Below, piece after piece: positions 49,906 to 60,849 of a stretch of DNA of 64,000 nt. Position 1 is the stretch's first letter. Every line of letters begins with the position of its first letter. The stretch is from contig OY747702.1 in assembly GCA_963556495.2 (NCBI GenBank), forward strand, positions 40,882,180 to 40,946,179, in the 5' to 3' direction. The notes below the pieces were generated by a model. It was not told where the DNA came from and did no database searches. It was given only the letters and a program-made list of their open reading frames with translations. The position numbers and the translations under genes were made by a program. The DNA is from Valencia hispanica (Eukaryota; Chordata; Actinopteri; Cyprinodontiformes; Valenciidae).

Positions 49906-52900
49906 TCAATTTAATCCAAAAGCTTTGACAGCAGCGTAAATCCTCTTTCTCTCCATCTTTTTCTTTAGTCCTGCCCACTCAGAGTTCATTGTAGTAAAGA
50001 CAGCAGCAGAGTAAATCCAACCATCCTTGCATCTCTTAGAAAACACAGAAAGTTATAATTCACACAATAACGAAACCCAATTAAATGTTTGAACTAATAG
50101 AACAGTCTTTTTGTTCCTTACCTGTTGAGGTTTTGGTCTGTTAATGTGTTTCTGCTGCTCAGTACCAGCTGAATAATACAACAAAACAGAATCTAATGAA
50201 AATTGCTTTAGCAGTTTAGTTTAAGGAAAGTATCTAACGTTCTTACCTTTACAGTGAAGACATTTATTTTTCTGCAAGGACCACATAAGGACACATACCA
50301 CTACCAGACTGATGGCCAGAACAGCACACAGAAGAAGACTTTTTGAGGATTCTGAGACCACAAGATGGGCCCTGAATGATTATCACAATAAGCAAAAGAA
50401 AAAAAAGGAGTTGCAAGTGAGATAAAAAAAGTTTTTGGAACATTTAGAGTATTTGTTTTTTATTTTGCCTGTCTGTTTGTTTCTCTTTATTTTGATCATG
50501 AAACAATATACAAAAATAAAAACTTAATTCCAGCAAAAAAGACACTAATAAAATGTAAAAGAATAAGAAAACACAAAAAACTTTAACTAACAGTTCATAA
50601 TACATTTGTTGTTGTTTTATGTTAGCAGCAACATCTTCTATTGCCCCGACATTTCCACTTCTTCAGTGCTGTCCAGGGCATCCTCCTAAAGTCATATACA
50701 ATGGCTGCGAACAAGTCCGCCCGGTCATGTTATATATCTGCGTTTACAGTATTACATTGGCTATTCGATGCGTCAATCATCAGAGCTCTGGACCGCAATT
50801 GGTTCGAGTTACTTACCATAACGTGATTTTCCATCCATGCGCCATTGGTTGGAGATGTACCCTAAGTAAGGATGATTTTTTTTTTTTTCTTCTGGGCATG
50901 CTCAGTGACCTTTGTAGGCGGAAGTGGAAGCGAATGAATTGGAAACAAAGCCATAAAGACTAAAAAAATGGCCAGACATTTCGGGAGCGCATTTTCATTG
51001 TTTGTTTTACATTTTTTATTGGTTTTGCTGTTGTCCTGGTCTAATAACTTTATCGGAGGACTTTAATCGGACCCTTATTGATGTAAAAAGACAATTTTTG
51101 TTCGAAATGGATCGGTTTTGTCACGTTTATTGGACTACAAAGTGGTGAGTTCCATATTTTTATACCTCCATCAGGAGAACGTTGGTGTTGGCAAAAGCGC
51201 TCACTGTGTCTTCAGTTATGATTGTATCCTTAAACGCCAGGCATAATTGGAATCACAAGACTCTTAGCTTTCCAATGATATAAAACATGTATAGGTTCAT
51301 AAAAGTTAGAAGTCAGAAAATTGGTGGATTTAAACTAGGAAATGCCCTGGGCCCGCCCGCGGGCCCTCGGAATTTCAAAAAGGGAGCTATCATTGTTATA
51401 GGTTTATTTTACATTTCAAAGTAATTTCTGTAATGGTTGACTTGTAAAAGTTGATCTGAAGTATATTTTTCTTTTTAACCATATAGAGCAGGAATACTTT
51501 AAATATGTTAAAATCAAAAATGTTCTTTAAGTAAACCGAATATGATTGATGTGTTTAAGGATTGGACCAAGTTTCCTCTTTTATGGAAATCAAAATAGGG
51601 TCAACCTATATTATATGTAAATTGCCAACACACATTTCCTTTAGCTTTCTTTGAAAATATGACTTTGATATGATTTTGAAACATATTTTGGACAAGTGTT
51701 GGTTTCTTTATGGTTTGACATAAACAAAAGACAAGTCCTCAATTGGTTTGGATGCTTCAATTAATGGAAACTGAATGGATTTAAGAGTAGAAAGTAGCCA
51801 TGGAAGGAATTAAGAGAAAACCTAACTGGGAAAAAAATATGCAACAAAAATAATCGTTTTAACATTGAATCATAGCACCCGAATCGTAATCAAATTGAAA
51901 TTGTGAGGCACCCAAGATGGCACACCCCTATATTGTACATTGACTATTTCATCTAAAAAAAATCATCTAAAGAAATTACCCAGCTACCTTTAACATCCAG
52001 CTTGGTTCCATTTCCAAACAATATCTTTTCACATGTGGCCACGGCACAGTAATAGGTCCCAGCATCAGAGGTGTTGACCGTCTTAGAGAAGTTATAAACA
52101 CATCTTGTCTGGTCATCAGTTTTCTTCAGACATCTATTAGTTCTGGTTCCACCAGTATAGATGATATCCGGGTGAGACTTATTTGATCTGAACCAGAACA
52201 CACTGAGATCTTCTGAACATGTCTTGTTCTTAAAGTCCGAGAGGACTGAACACTGTAGAGTCACATAATCCTCTGGACGGAGTGAATCTGATCCCATCAA
52301 CCTCTGAACTACACTGTAGTTTGATGTCCCCTTAGTGTTTCCTGTAGATTATTATACAAAATTGTTAGAAAACTAAATTTAAACATTTGACATATTTTGA
52401 ATTTTGAATTGTAAGAGAGGCACAGATGTTAAAAATGTGTGAATTTAAATAATTGTATAAATAGGCTAAGAAAGGTGTGTTAAAAGATCCACAAGTAATT
52501 TTAAATTAGTTTTCAAACCTGCCCTACAAAGGACTATGATTATTAAATGGGCACAGGGCATCCCAAGCAGCAGCTCCTCTCTCAAGGACCAATATCCCCA
52601 AAAAGAGAGAATAGAATATCTCAGGTTATTTTAGATGCTACTTCTTCACCTAAATATTAAGGTAATGAGTTGCCATTGAAATCATCTCTGTGTAGTTGAG
52701 TAACTGGTGTATGACTTAAAACGTAAATATTTTTTTTCTTCACTCTAAAGAGGGCATACAGCTGTTTATTTTTATTAGTTTACTTTGGCGTTGCATAAAT
52801 AAGAATAACTGGTCCTAACTGGTATATATTGTATTACAGATCTATAAGTCTTTTTTAAAATGTGCAGTTTTTAAAGGTTTCCACGAATTATAAAAAACAC

Positions 52901-53453
52901 TTTTAAAAAAATACCTTTTATTAACAAGTAGGTTCCCTGCCAAATATTTAGTTTCCAGTCGGTAAAGGAACAGTGGTACATTCCTTCATCTTCTTGAATT
53001 CTTTTTAAAATGGTCAGGTTGCTTATTTTGTCAGTCAGTACAATTTTTATTCTCGAGTCAGAATAACCTGGTCCATACTCTAGGCTTGCATGATTCACAA
53101 CCTTTACAACAGCTTTCATTGTATCTCCTGTAGTTTACCTGTACCAGAAAAGTTTAACGCGTCTGTCTCTAATATCGGGCAAAGCACATGTGAGTGTTGT
53201 TGCTTCACCAAGATGAACTGTGATCACTGGAACCAAAGCATCTGCATTAGATGGAAAAAAAAGAAGAAAATGGTAAAACAATCGTTCAAGAAAAGTAAAA
53301 GCACATTGCATTTTGAAATAAGAGCAAAAAGTATTTGCAAGAGCAGGCATAAATATAGTAGGCATGCAAAATATAAATTATCAGTTTAAAGTACTGGATA
53401 TTTAACTCACGTCCTTGATGAAGGAGAAGAAGTGTGATCCATGACAGAATCAT
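49906..53453 (-). pseudogene. NITR-5: NITR gene with a stop in the V exon
   Basis: Exons: leader 53453-53411 (MILSWITLLLLHQG), V 53241-52915, I 52341-51988, transmembrane from 50371 or 50351 to 50247, short cytoplasmic 50168-50122, tail 50034-49906. The V exon reads KLFWYR-TAA where NITR-3 reads KLFWYRQTTGD, so the stop (53135-53137) removes everything after the middle of the V domain. The I domain is type B (GNGTKLDVKG). The beta-type tail reads WIYSAAVFTTMNSEWAGL and ends RIYAAVKAFGLN, a C-terminus familiar from other fish NITRs. The transmembrane exon keeps frame only with the second AG (50351 start, 105 nt); the first gives 125 nt and an early stop. Leader through I exon is nearly identical to NITR-3. 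It is either a recent pseudogene or a null allele. Confidence 0.82.
50380..51980. other. I-to-transmembrane intron of NITR-5 with repeat pieces
   Basis: No exon recognised. 50620-51130 is CpG-richer than its surroundings and may be a DNA-transposon fragment. 51840-51935 ('cgaatcgtaatcaaattgaaattgtgaggcac', 'gcacacccct') looks like the right end of a hAT MITE. Confidence 0.4.
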
Positions 53454-54200
53454 TTTGAGACTGTATTTCTTTGAGCAGTTGTTCAAATTTAAGTAGGAGG
53501 TGCTACTCTAATTCATAGCGTCTGATTGGTTGTGTCAGAATTCCCCGTTTTGGGGCGTTCCCTGCTACACTGGCATTTTCCTCAGTTAGATGTTTCTCAT
53601 TAGGTTAAAGTTTTGAGGAAATTGTTATATTATTTATTATTTAAATCATTGTATATAATAAGTAATATACAGTTGTTTCAAACAACCTTATTTCATGCAA
53701 AAACACTCAAAATAAAGTTAGAGACCTTAAGTAAAGTGCTAAAGTAGTCAACTGGATTTGATTTAATAGAGACTTTGCTACAAAGCTATCTGCGCATGAA
53801 CAACACATCAGATGCAATGTGAGGTTTAGTATGCTGCTCAAGTCTAATGTAAATGGAAGAGTTTGAAGTGTCAATGTTTTAAACAATCAAAATTTGGACT
53901 TTCAACTTATTAAGACATCTAAAGGTAACATGATGAAAATGGACCCTTTTTTTTTGTTCTGTTGTTTTTCTTCCTAAATACGTTTTTTAATGTCGGTATC
54001 CACAGAATATCAGGCTATGTGATTGTAAAAATAAGAATTCCACCACATTCCCACACTTCATCCCACCTGTTATTTTATATATTTTATATAATCAAAAAAA
54101 CATACATCCTCCACCCATCTGTCATATGGTGGAACACGGTAATGTACTCCCATTCACAATATTCACTGTTTGTTCACTTGACCTCCAAACAGTTCAGTAG
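51980..54200. repeat. Segmental duplicate, copy 2 (pairs with 30180-34700)
   Basis: This covers the I, V and leader exons, promoter and upstream flank of NITR-5, colinear with the NITR-3 block. The two transposons seen in copy 1 are absent here. Confidence 0.8.
53496..53529 (-). promoter_or_regulatory. NITR-5 proximal promoter motif pair
   Basis: GGAGG (53496-53500) and TGATTGG (53523-53529), 27 bp apart and 43 bp upstream of the start codon, as in NITR-3. Confidence 0.5.
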
Positions 54201-55315
54201 GATCATTAAATAGAAATTAAAACAATGATGCTTGTGTACAAACAAAAAATATCCTTGAAAAATAAAGTTTCAGATGTGTTTTTGGTTTAAACAAGCTTGT
54301 TCTTGATTCATTGAAGTTACTTTTGTTTGGTAGAGTAGCCTGAAATATGACTCAAGTAGGACTAGTGATACTTAATAATAACATCACTCAAGTAAACGTT
54401 CTTTCAAAAATTTACTCAAGGAAATGTAAATGTAAGTATTTATTCCCACCTCTGTGAAGGACACATTCTATAACGCACCCACCCTTTATCTATGGTAATA
54501 GTAGCCAATTTGAAAAACGTATATTAAACAAGATCCTAATTTAGAAGATTATTTGCTCAGACTTAGATTCATTGTTCATATATATAAGTAATTTCTGCCC
54601 CTCCCGAAAATCAACCATAAATCCCATTGAAGATGTTTTGTCTGGGATGGATGGATGAATGGATGGAGGGATGGATGGATGGATGCATGGAATGCTAAAG
54701 AAGCTTACAAAACAAGACATTAGTTTTTGTCCCTTCATGACGTCACCTGTATCACATTGAACAAGTTTCCCACCAATGTAATTGAAACAACTGCATCAAG
54801 CACATGTAAACAAGTTTTAGACAATGGGATACTGAATGCTAAATCATTTTGTGACATTTTTGTTCCGTTTTGCTTTTTTGTTACAGTTTTTGGGTTGATA
54901 TTCTCAAACTTGATAGCCTTTTTTAACTTAGCTGTTCTATTTAATATTTTCCTTCCAAGAGGGGTGTGACTACTTTGAGTGCCAGGTTAAGGGGTCAAGA
55001 ATGAATGAGGAGTTGTTACCCAGCAGCAGGAAGAGTAATCAGTTGATATTATACACACTGCCTGCCCCAAAGAGGTCACAAACACACACAGACACATTAT
55101 TTTCTTGCTAGTGACCTTGGCTTCCTCTAATATGATTTTTTTAATTCTTTGCTGTTTTGGTTCAGATACATATAGTGATCTATATTCTGTAGATCAACTT
55201 TATTCGGTCATTGTGGTGAACCAAAAAAGGTCACTAACATTTTCTGTTGTTTTGTGCTGTATAGGGCTCAGCTGATCATCATCCCATTACTGGAGAAAAG
55301 ATAAATCTTTTTTTT
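54201..55315. other. No gene; orphan GATG tail
   Basis: A (GATG/GGAT)n run at 54644-54690 resembles a Rex3 or SINE tail without its body. Otherwise ordinary AT-rich sequence. Confidence 0.45.
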
Positions 55316-55503
55316 TTTAAGGTTTTTTGGGCCTGAGTGGCCTTTATTGACAGTGGACAGAGTTTATGAAGGGGGAGAGAGGTGGGGGAAGACATGCGGC
55401 AAAGGTCGCCTGGGACGGGACTCCAACTGGGGAAGACCGCGTCGAGCACTGAAGCCTCTGAACATGGGGCGGCCGCTCTAACCACTGCACCACGCGACGC
55501 CCC
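55316..55503 (-). repeat. Second tRNA-derived SINE family
   Basis: On the minus strand it starts GGGCGTCGCGTGGTGCAGTG, then 'gttagagcgg' (box A-like head), followed by a box B-like 'ggagtcccgtcc'. It ends 'tcaataaaggccactcagg'. A 5'-truncated sense copy lies at 59430-59555. Confidence 0.6.
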
Positions 55504-55879
55504 TGAAGATTAATCTTGATGCTGGAAAGTAAACTAGAAAGCAGCCACCAGCCTCCATCCCCAGGCTCCACCACCAGCCTCAGGCTCCACCACCTGCCAG
55601 GCTTCAGCATCAGCCACAAACAATGAGGCCCAAGCACTAGGCAGCAATCCGGCTCTTTTACTAGATGCAAGTTCCACCGAGAGCCTCCAAGGGCCCATGT
55701 TTTTTCATGCAGGTACTGGACTACAGTGTCAGCTAGTGGCCTCCATTTTCTACCAGGTGAGCTTCTGCTTTGATATCAGCCACATTAGCCATCATGCTTC
55801 CTAAAAAGCATCAAGCAACAAGTGAGGAGCTGGGGGAGATACATTTCTCACTTATTTTTAATGACTGAGGAGGTACCCA

Positions 55880-56247
55880 AGATAGTAAAATAACAAATGG
55901 TGCTCATTTGTTTGGTGGAAGAAGTGAAGGAACTAAAGGCAAAAATCATTGATAAAGACAAAAAAGTATTTTTTTTAGAAAGATTTGTGGATGAACTAGA
56001 ACAATATACAATAATGGAGGATGTCATTGTGAGCGGGCTCAACCCTATGCACCATTCTTATGCTAGAGTGACAGTCAATGGTGATGACCAGGGAGGTGAG
56101 ATGCATGAAGAAGCAAATACTCTTGAGCAACAAGTGTTACAGTTCTTTGACTCTAAAGGTATTGATGTGGACTGTAAGGCTATTTCTGCTTGTCATGGGT
56201 TGCTTAGAAATGTCCAAAAATGGAAAACAGGGATTATTATCAAGTTT
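55880..56247 (+). pseudogene. LINE ORF1-like coiled-coil relic
   Basis: The frame from 55897 reads LVEEVKELKAKIIDKDKKVFFLERFVDELEQY, a heptad-rich coiled coil. It continues with MEDVIVSGL, TLEQQVLQFFDSKGIDVD and AISACHGLL..KTGIIIKF. This pattern is common to ORF1-type RNA-binding proteins of teleost LINEs. It ends abruptly at the antisense Rex3 insertion. Confidence 0.6.
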
Positions 56248-56907
56248 CCATCCATTCATCCACCTTCTTCCGCTTATCCGGGGTCGGGTAGCAGAGCAGG
56301 AGCTTAAGCAGAGAGACCCAGACTTCCCTCTCCGCAGCCACTTGGGCAAGCTCCTCGGGAGGAATCCCAAGGCGTTCCCAGACCAGCCGACAAAGATAGT
56401 CCCTCCAGCGTGTCCTGGGTCTTCCTCTGGGCCTCCTCACGGTGGGACGTGCCTGGAACACCTCACCAGAGAGGGGTCTAGGAGGCATCCTGACCAGATG
56501 CCCGAGCCACCTCAACTGACTCCTCTGGATGTGGAGGAGCAGCGGCTCCACTCTGAGCCCCTCCTGGATCACTGAGCTTCTCACCATATCTCTAAGGGAG
56601 AGCCCAGACACCCTGCGGAGGAAACTCATTTCAGCCACTTGTATGCGTGATCTTGTTCTTTCGGTTACTACCCAGAGTTTGTGACCATAGATGAGGGTAG
56701 GAACTTAGATCGACCGGTAAATCAAGAGTCTCGCCTTTTGGCATAGATATCTCTTCACCATGACAGACCGGTACAACGCATCATTGCAGATGCCTAGCCA
56801 ATCTTCCTATCGCTCTCCCACTCCATTTTCCCTAATTCGTGAACAAGACCCCAAGATACTTAAACTCCTCGACTTGAGGAAGAACCTCGTCCCCGACCCA
56901 GAAAAGC
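56248..56907 (-). mobile_element. Rex3 3' fragment inserted in another LINE
   Basis: On the minus strand it encodes AEMSFLRRVSGLSLRD, QRSQLRWLGHLVRMPP, RPRGRPRTRWRDY and EVWVSLL, then TPDKRKK and a GATG-type tail at 56248-56262. This matches the C-terminus of the full Rex3 copy at 15407-18136. Upstream coding sequence (about 56640-56900) is present but frameshifted. Confidence 0.88.
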
Positions 56908-58900
56908 CACTGAAAAACAAATAACAAAAGCTGATCTACTACAACAAACAAAAAAACAGAGATTACAAACCAAAAATAAAATCATTGCATTTAAATGGTT
57001 TGATGTTACATGTTCGAGATACTGTTTACAGGAAGGATGATGTGGACATGGCATACAGGGAATTTACTGACATATTTAAAATAATTATACAATAATAATT
57101 GCCCAATTAAAGTAATTAATAGAAGTTATAAATATAAAAATCCTCTATGGCTAACCAAAGGATTACAAAATACTTGTAAAAAGAAAAAATTTATTTATAG
57201 AAATATTTATTAAACTAAGAACTAAAGAATTTGAAATTAGATATAAAATGTATAAAAACAGATTAACTGACATAATAAGAGCTAGTAAAAAGATGTATTA
57301 TACAAAAATGTTTAATGAGAATAAGAATAATTTGAAAGGTGTCTGGAACACTTTAAACAAGCCAAGAAAAAGTGGCAGAAAGAAAATTATATAAATATTT
57401 TAATGATAACCAAGGTGATAATTATGATAGGAACAAGGTAGTAAACAGCATGAATGATTTTTTGTGTGAATGTGAGACCAGGGTTGGTGGCAAAGATTTC
57501 AGACCAAGAAAGTGACATAATGAATGAAACATTAATCTGAAAAATCAACCTTACTCAATCTTTCTCCCAGCAGTGGATGAGTTGGAGGTTAAATTAACTG
57601 TCAATAAGTGTAACAACAAATTCTCCACTGACTGTGATGATATTGATATGGTAAGAGTTATTGATGGTATTTTAAAACCACTAATGTACATATGTAATTT
57701 ATCCTTTCAAACTGTTTTCCCCTCCAGAATATGAAAATAGCTAAAGTAATAACACTATTGAAACAAGGCAACAAACATTTATATAACAACTCCAGGCCAG
57801 AGTCACCCCTTCCACAATTTTTGAATGTCCTGGAAAAACTGCTTAACAGATTAGAAAACGTCTTACATAGATATGACATACCAAACCATAGTCACTATGT
57901 ATTTTGACCACAGAGGGCAACATCACTTGAAATAATGGAAGCAACAGAGGAAATAACTGACACATTAGATAAAGGAAAATATGCTGTTAGGGTTATTTAT
58001 AGATTTTAAGAAGGCATTTGACACAATAAATCATTCAGTTCTTATCAACAAGCTGCGGTGGTCTGGCATTAGGGGAGTGGTACCGGACTGGATTACCAAT
58101 TATTTATCCACGAGATAACAGTATCTAAAAATGGATGATGACGTCTGAGTGTATGGAGATTGCTTGTGGCGTCCCCCATGGGTCAGTATTTTGTTCTAGT
58201 TTACTTAATTTAAGTTTCTAAATTTTAAAAACTGATAATATTTTCTGATGATACTAATTTGTATTCTAATTTGAAATAATTAATATTATGAATAATGAAT
58301 TGAGTAAATTGAAAAATGCATGAATATTAATAAATTATCCCTGAATATAGAAAAAATGAAGGTAACAATTTTGGTAATTATAAAAACAATGATGACGTAT
58401 ATATAAAAATTTATTATGTAATTATCGAAAATGTCAATGATATAAAATTCCTAGGTGTGATACTAAATAATAAACTCAGCTAGAAGCCCCACATCAAACA
58501 CCAACAAAACAAAATAGGAAAAACATTGCAATCATAAATAAAATGAAGCAGCTGTTAGATTATAATTCATTCCACATTCTGTATTTCTCATCAGTTCTGC
58601 CATATTTTACTTACTGTATTTATATCTGGGGAAACAATTATAAGAATGTACTATACTCACTGTCAGTACTGTAAAAAAAAGATCAATACAAGTCATACAC
58701 AAAGTTGGGTATGTGGATCATAAAAATTTTAGAGTCAAAATTATTTAAACTTCATAACGTGTTTAATTATCACACAGCACTGATCATGTTTAAAGCTAGC
58801 AAGCATTGACTGTCACTCAACATCCAAAATCTTTTCAGTGTGATGGGAGTTTTCATTTATAGGGGAACAATAAATTCAAAATTTTTTAGTTGAAGTACAT
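56908..58900 (+). pseudogene. Decayed LINE ORF2 (Jockey/CR1-superclade type)
   Basis: AT-rich relic. Recognisable pieces are NPLWLTKGLQNTCK, VDELEVKLTVNKCNNKFSTDCDDIDM, VIYRF-like then DFKKAFDTINHSVLINKLRWSGIRG (catalytic Asp block), PDWITNYLS, a degraded CGVPQGSV block and IKFLGVILNN. Stops and frameshifts occur throughout. With 55880-56247 it may be one LINE split by Rex3. Confidence 0.6.
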
Positions 58901-59429
58901 TATTATTATTACTGAATGGTATGTTCTAACTAGTAATAATTTCATTATTGTAATTATTAGTATTAATATAAATGTATAAATATTGGGAAGTCATATGTGT
59001 ATACTGTACATATGAGGTAGTCTGTTTTGTGTGACAAAGGGGTGGGATTGAATAAGCACTTGCTTCTTCCCACTCCCTTTTGGGCAAATACATTTTTCCC
59101 CCTTTCTTTTGAATATATTTCTTACTTTGTTTATTGTTTGTTTTGTTTTTTGTCTAATGTTCAAATAAAAGTTTCCATCAAAATCAAATAATTGACTTTT
59201 CCTTTCCAAAAATTAACAGCACAATGCTAATATTGTTATAGTTTCTTTTGTAGCGGAATATTGTTCTTTATTTTATGTCATGCTTTAAACAAAGTATAAC
59301 ACACAATGTAAATTCAGATGACGTAATCAAAAACTCTCCAAGTTTCAATTTGCTTGTAAGTCAACAACAACAAAAATTAATTATTTTAATTTGTTATGTA
59401 TTTTGGCCACCCAATATATGGAGGCTATT

Positions 59430-59555
59430 AGTCCCCAACGCAGCTGTCTGGGGTTCAATTCCCAGCCCTGGGACCTTTGCTGAATGTCTTCCCCTCTTCT
59501 CTCTCAGCCCATTTTCTCTTTAATCTATAGCAAATAAAGGTCACTAGTGGCAGAA
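59430..59555 (+). repeat. SINE fragment (same family as 55316-55503)
   Basis: 'ctggggttcaattcccag' (box B-like), 'tgaatgtcttcccctcttctctc' and 'aataaaggtcact' match the body of the SINE at 55316-55503. A poly-C run follows at 59583-59598. Confidence 0.55.
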
Positions 59556-59700
59556 AAAGAATAATAATATAGCAGAATGAAACCCCCCCCCCCCCCCCAC
59601 ATAGTTAAGAGGAGACAGATAATGACATCGAATGCCTGCACCAGAAGTTGAATGAATAAATGAAAACTGAATAAAACTGAGAAAAACATTATTCTAAAAA

Positions 59701-60753
59701 TCAAATGGATTTGAGTATTCTATATGCAATGCAAAAAACTTTATTGTTCCTTAATTTAATTTGAGTGTGAACCAAACAACATTCTAAATTTAATCCAAAA
59801 GCTTTGATAGCAGCGTTGATCCTCTTTCTCTCCATTTCTTTCTTCAGTCCTGCCCAGTCAGAGTTCATTGTAGTAAAGGTGGCAGCAGAGTAAATCCAAT
59901 CACCCTTACATTTCTTAGAAAACAAAGAAAATTATAATTCACACAATAATAAAACCTTATCAAATGTTTGTCTGGATAGATCAGTCTTTTTGTTCCTTAC
60001 CTGTTGAGGTTTCTGTCTGTCAATGTGTTTCTGCTGCTCAGTACCAGCTTGATTAAGAAATAAAACAAAAGCTAATGAATATTGCTTCAGCAATTTAGCT
60101 TGATTGTAAAAGCTGATTCAAGATAACTTTCCTACCTTTACAGTGAACACATTTGTTTTTTTGGATGGACCAAAGAAGGAGAGCTATCACAACCAAACTT
60201 ATTGCTAGGGCTGCACACAGAAGAAGAAATACTTTTCCAGCATTCTGAGACCGCAAGCTGAAATCTGAAACATTATTAAAATAGAAAACAGCAGAAGACA
60301 CTTTTAATGTCTAGAATACTTGTAAAACGAATTGTAATATTTTACAATGAATATGTCATCTAACAATGGGGCTAAAAAAATCTAATGTTCCAGCTACTTT
60401 AACATCCAGCTTGGTTCCATTCCCAAACAATATCGCTCCACATGTGGCCACAGCACAGTGGTAAATCCCAGCATCAGAGGCGTTGACCGTCTTGGAGAAG
60501 TTATACACACATCTCAGCTTAGAGTCCAGTTTCTCTTTGCAATTGTTTGATTGGTTTCCATCATTGTAGATGATTTTTGGAAGAGATGTATCTCTGGCTT
60601 TAACCCAGAACAAATCCAGATCTCCTGAACATGTCTCCTTGTCAGAGTCAGAGAAGACCAAACACTGAAGAGTCACTTTGTCGCCTGGATGGACTGGATT
60701 GTATACTGTTGGTGTCTGAACAACTGTGTAATCCAAAGACCCTACAGTGTTTC
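59701..60753 (-). pseudogene. NITR-6: 3' exons of a damaged NITR gene (continues off right edge or lacks V)
   Basis: Exons: I 60753-60398, transmembrane 60264-60136, short cytoplasmic 60047-60001, tail 59913-59701. The I domain is type A (GNTVGSLDYTVVQTPTV, TLQCLVFSD, FWVKARD, IYHCAVATC, FGNGTKLDVK), and the transmembrane/tail part is type beta, like NITR-5. Three defects are visible. The I exon is 356 nt instead of a multiple of three, because one G is missing at the donor (AAA-GTAGCTG against AAAG-GTAGCTG in NITR-5). The conserved tail Tyr is Asn (INAAIKAF against IYAAVKAF). The usual TGA stop is TTA, which adds about 30 residues to the next stop at 59701. No V or leader exon occurs up to 64000, where two L2 LINEs fill the expected intron. 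Confidence 0.8.
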
Positions 60754-60849
60754 CTAAATAAAATACAATTAAAAGTAAAAGAAACACATTACACATGATA
60801 CACAATAAAGCAAGAGAGAGATCAATAAAGCAAGAGAGCATGAACACAT

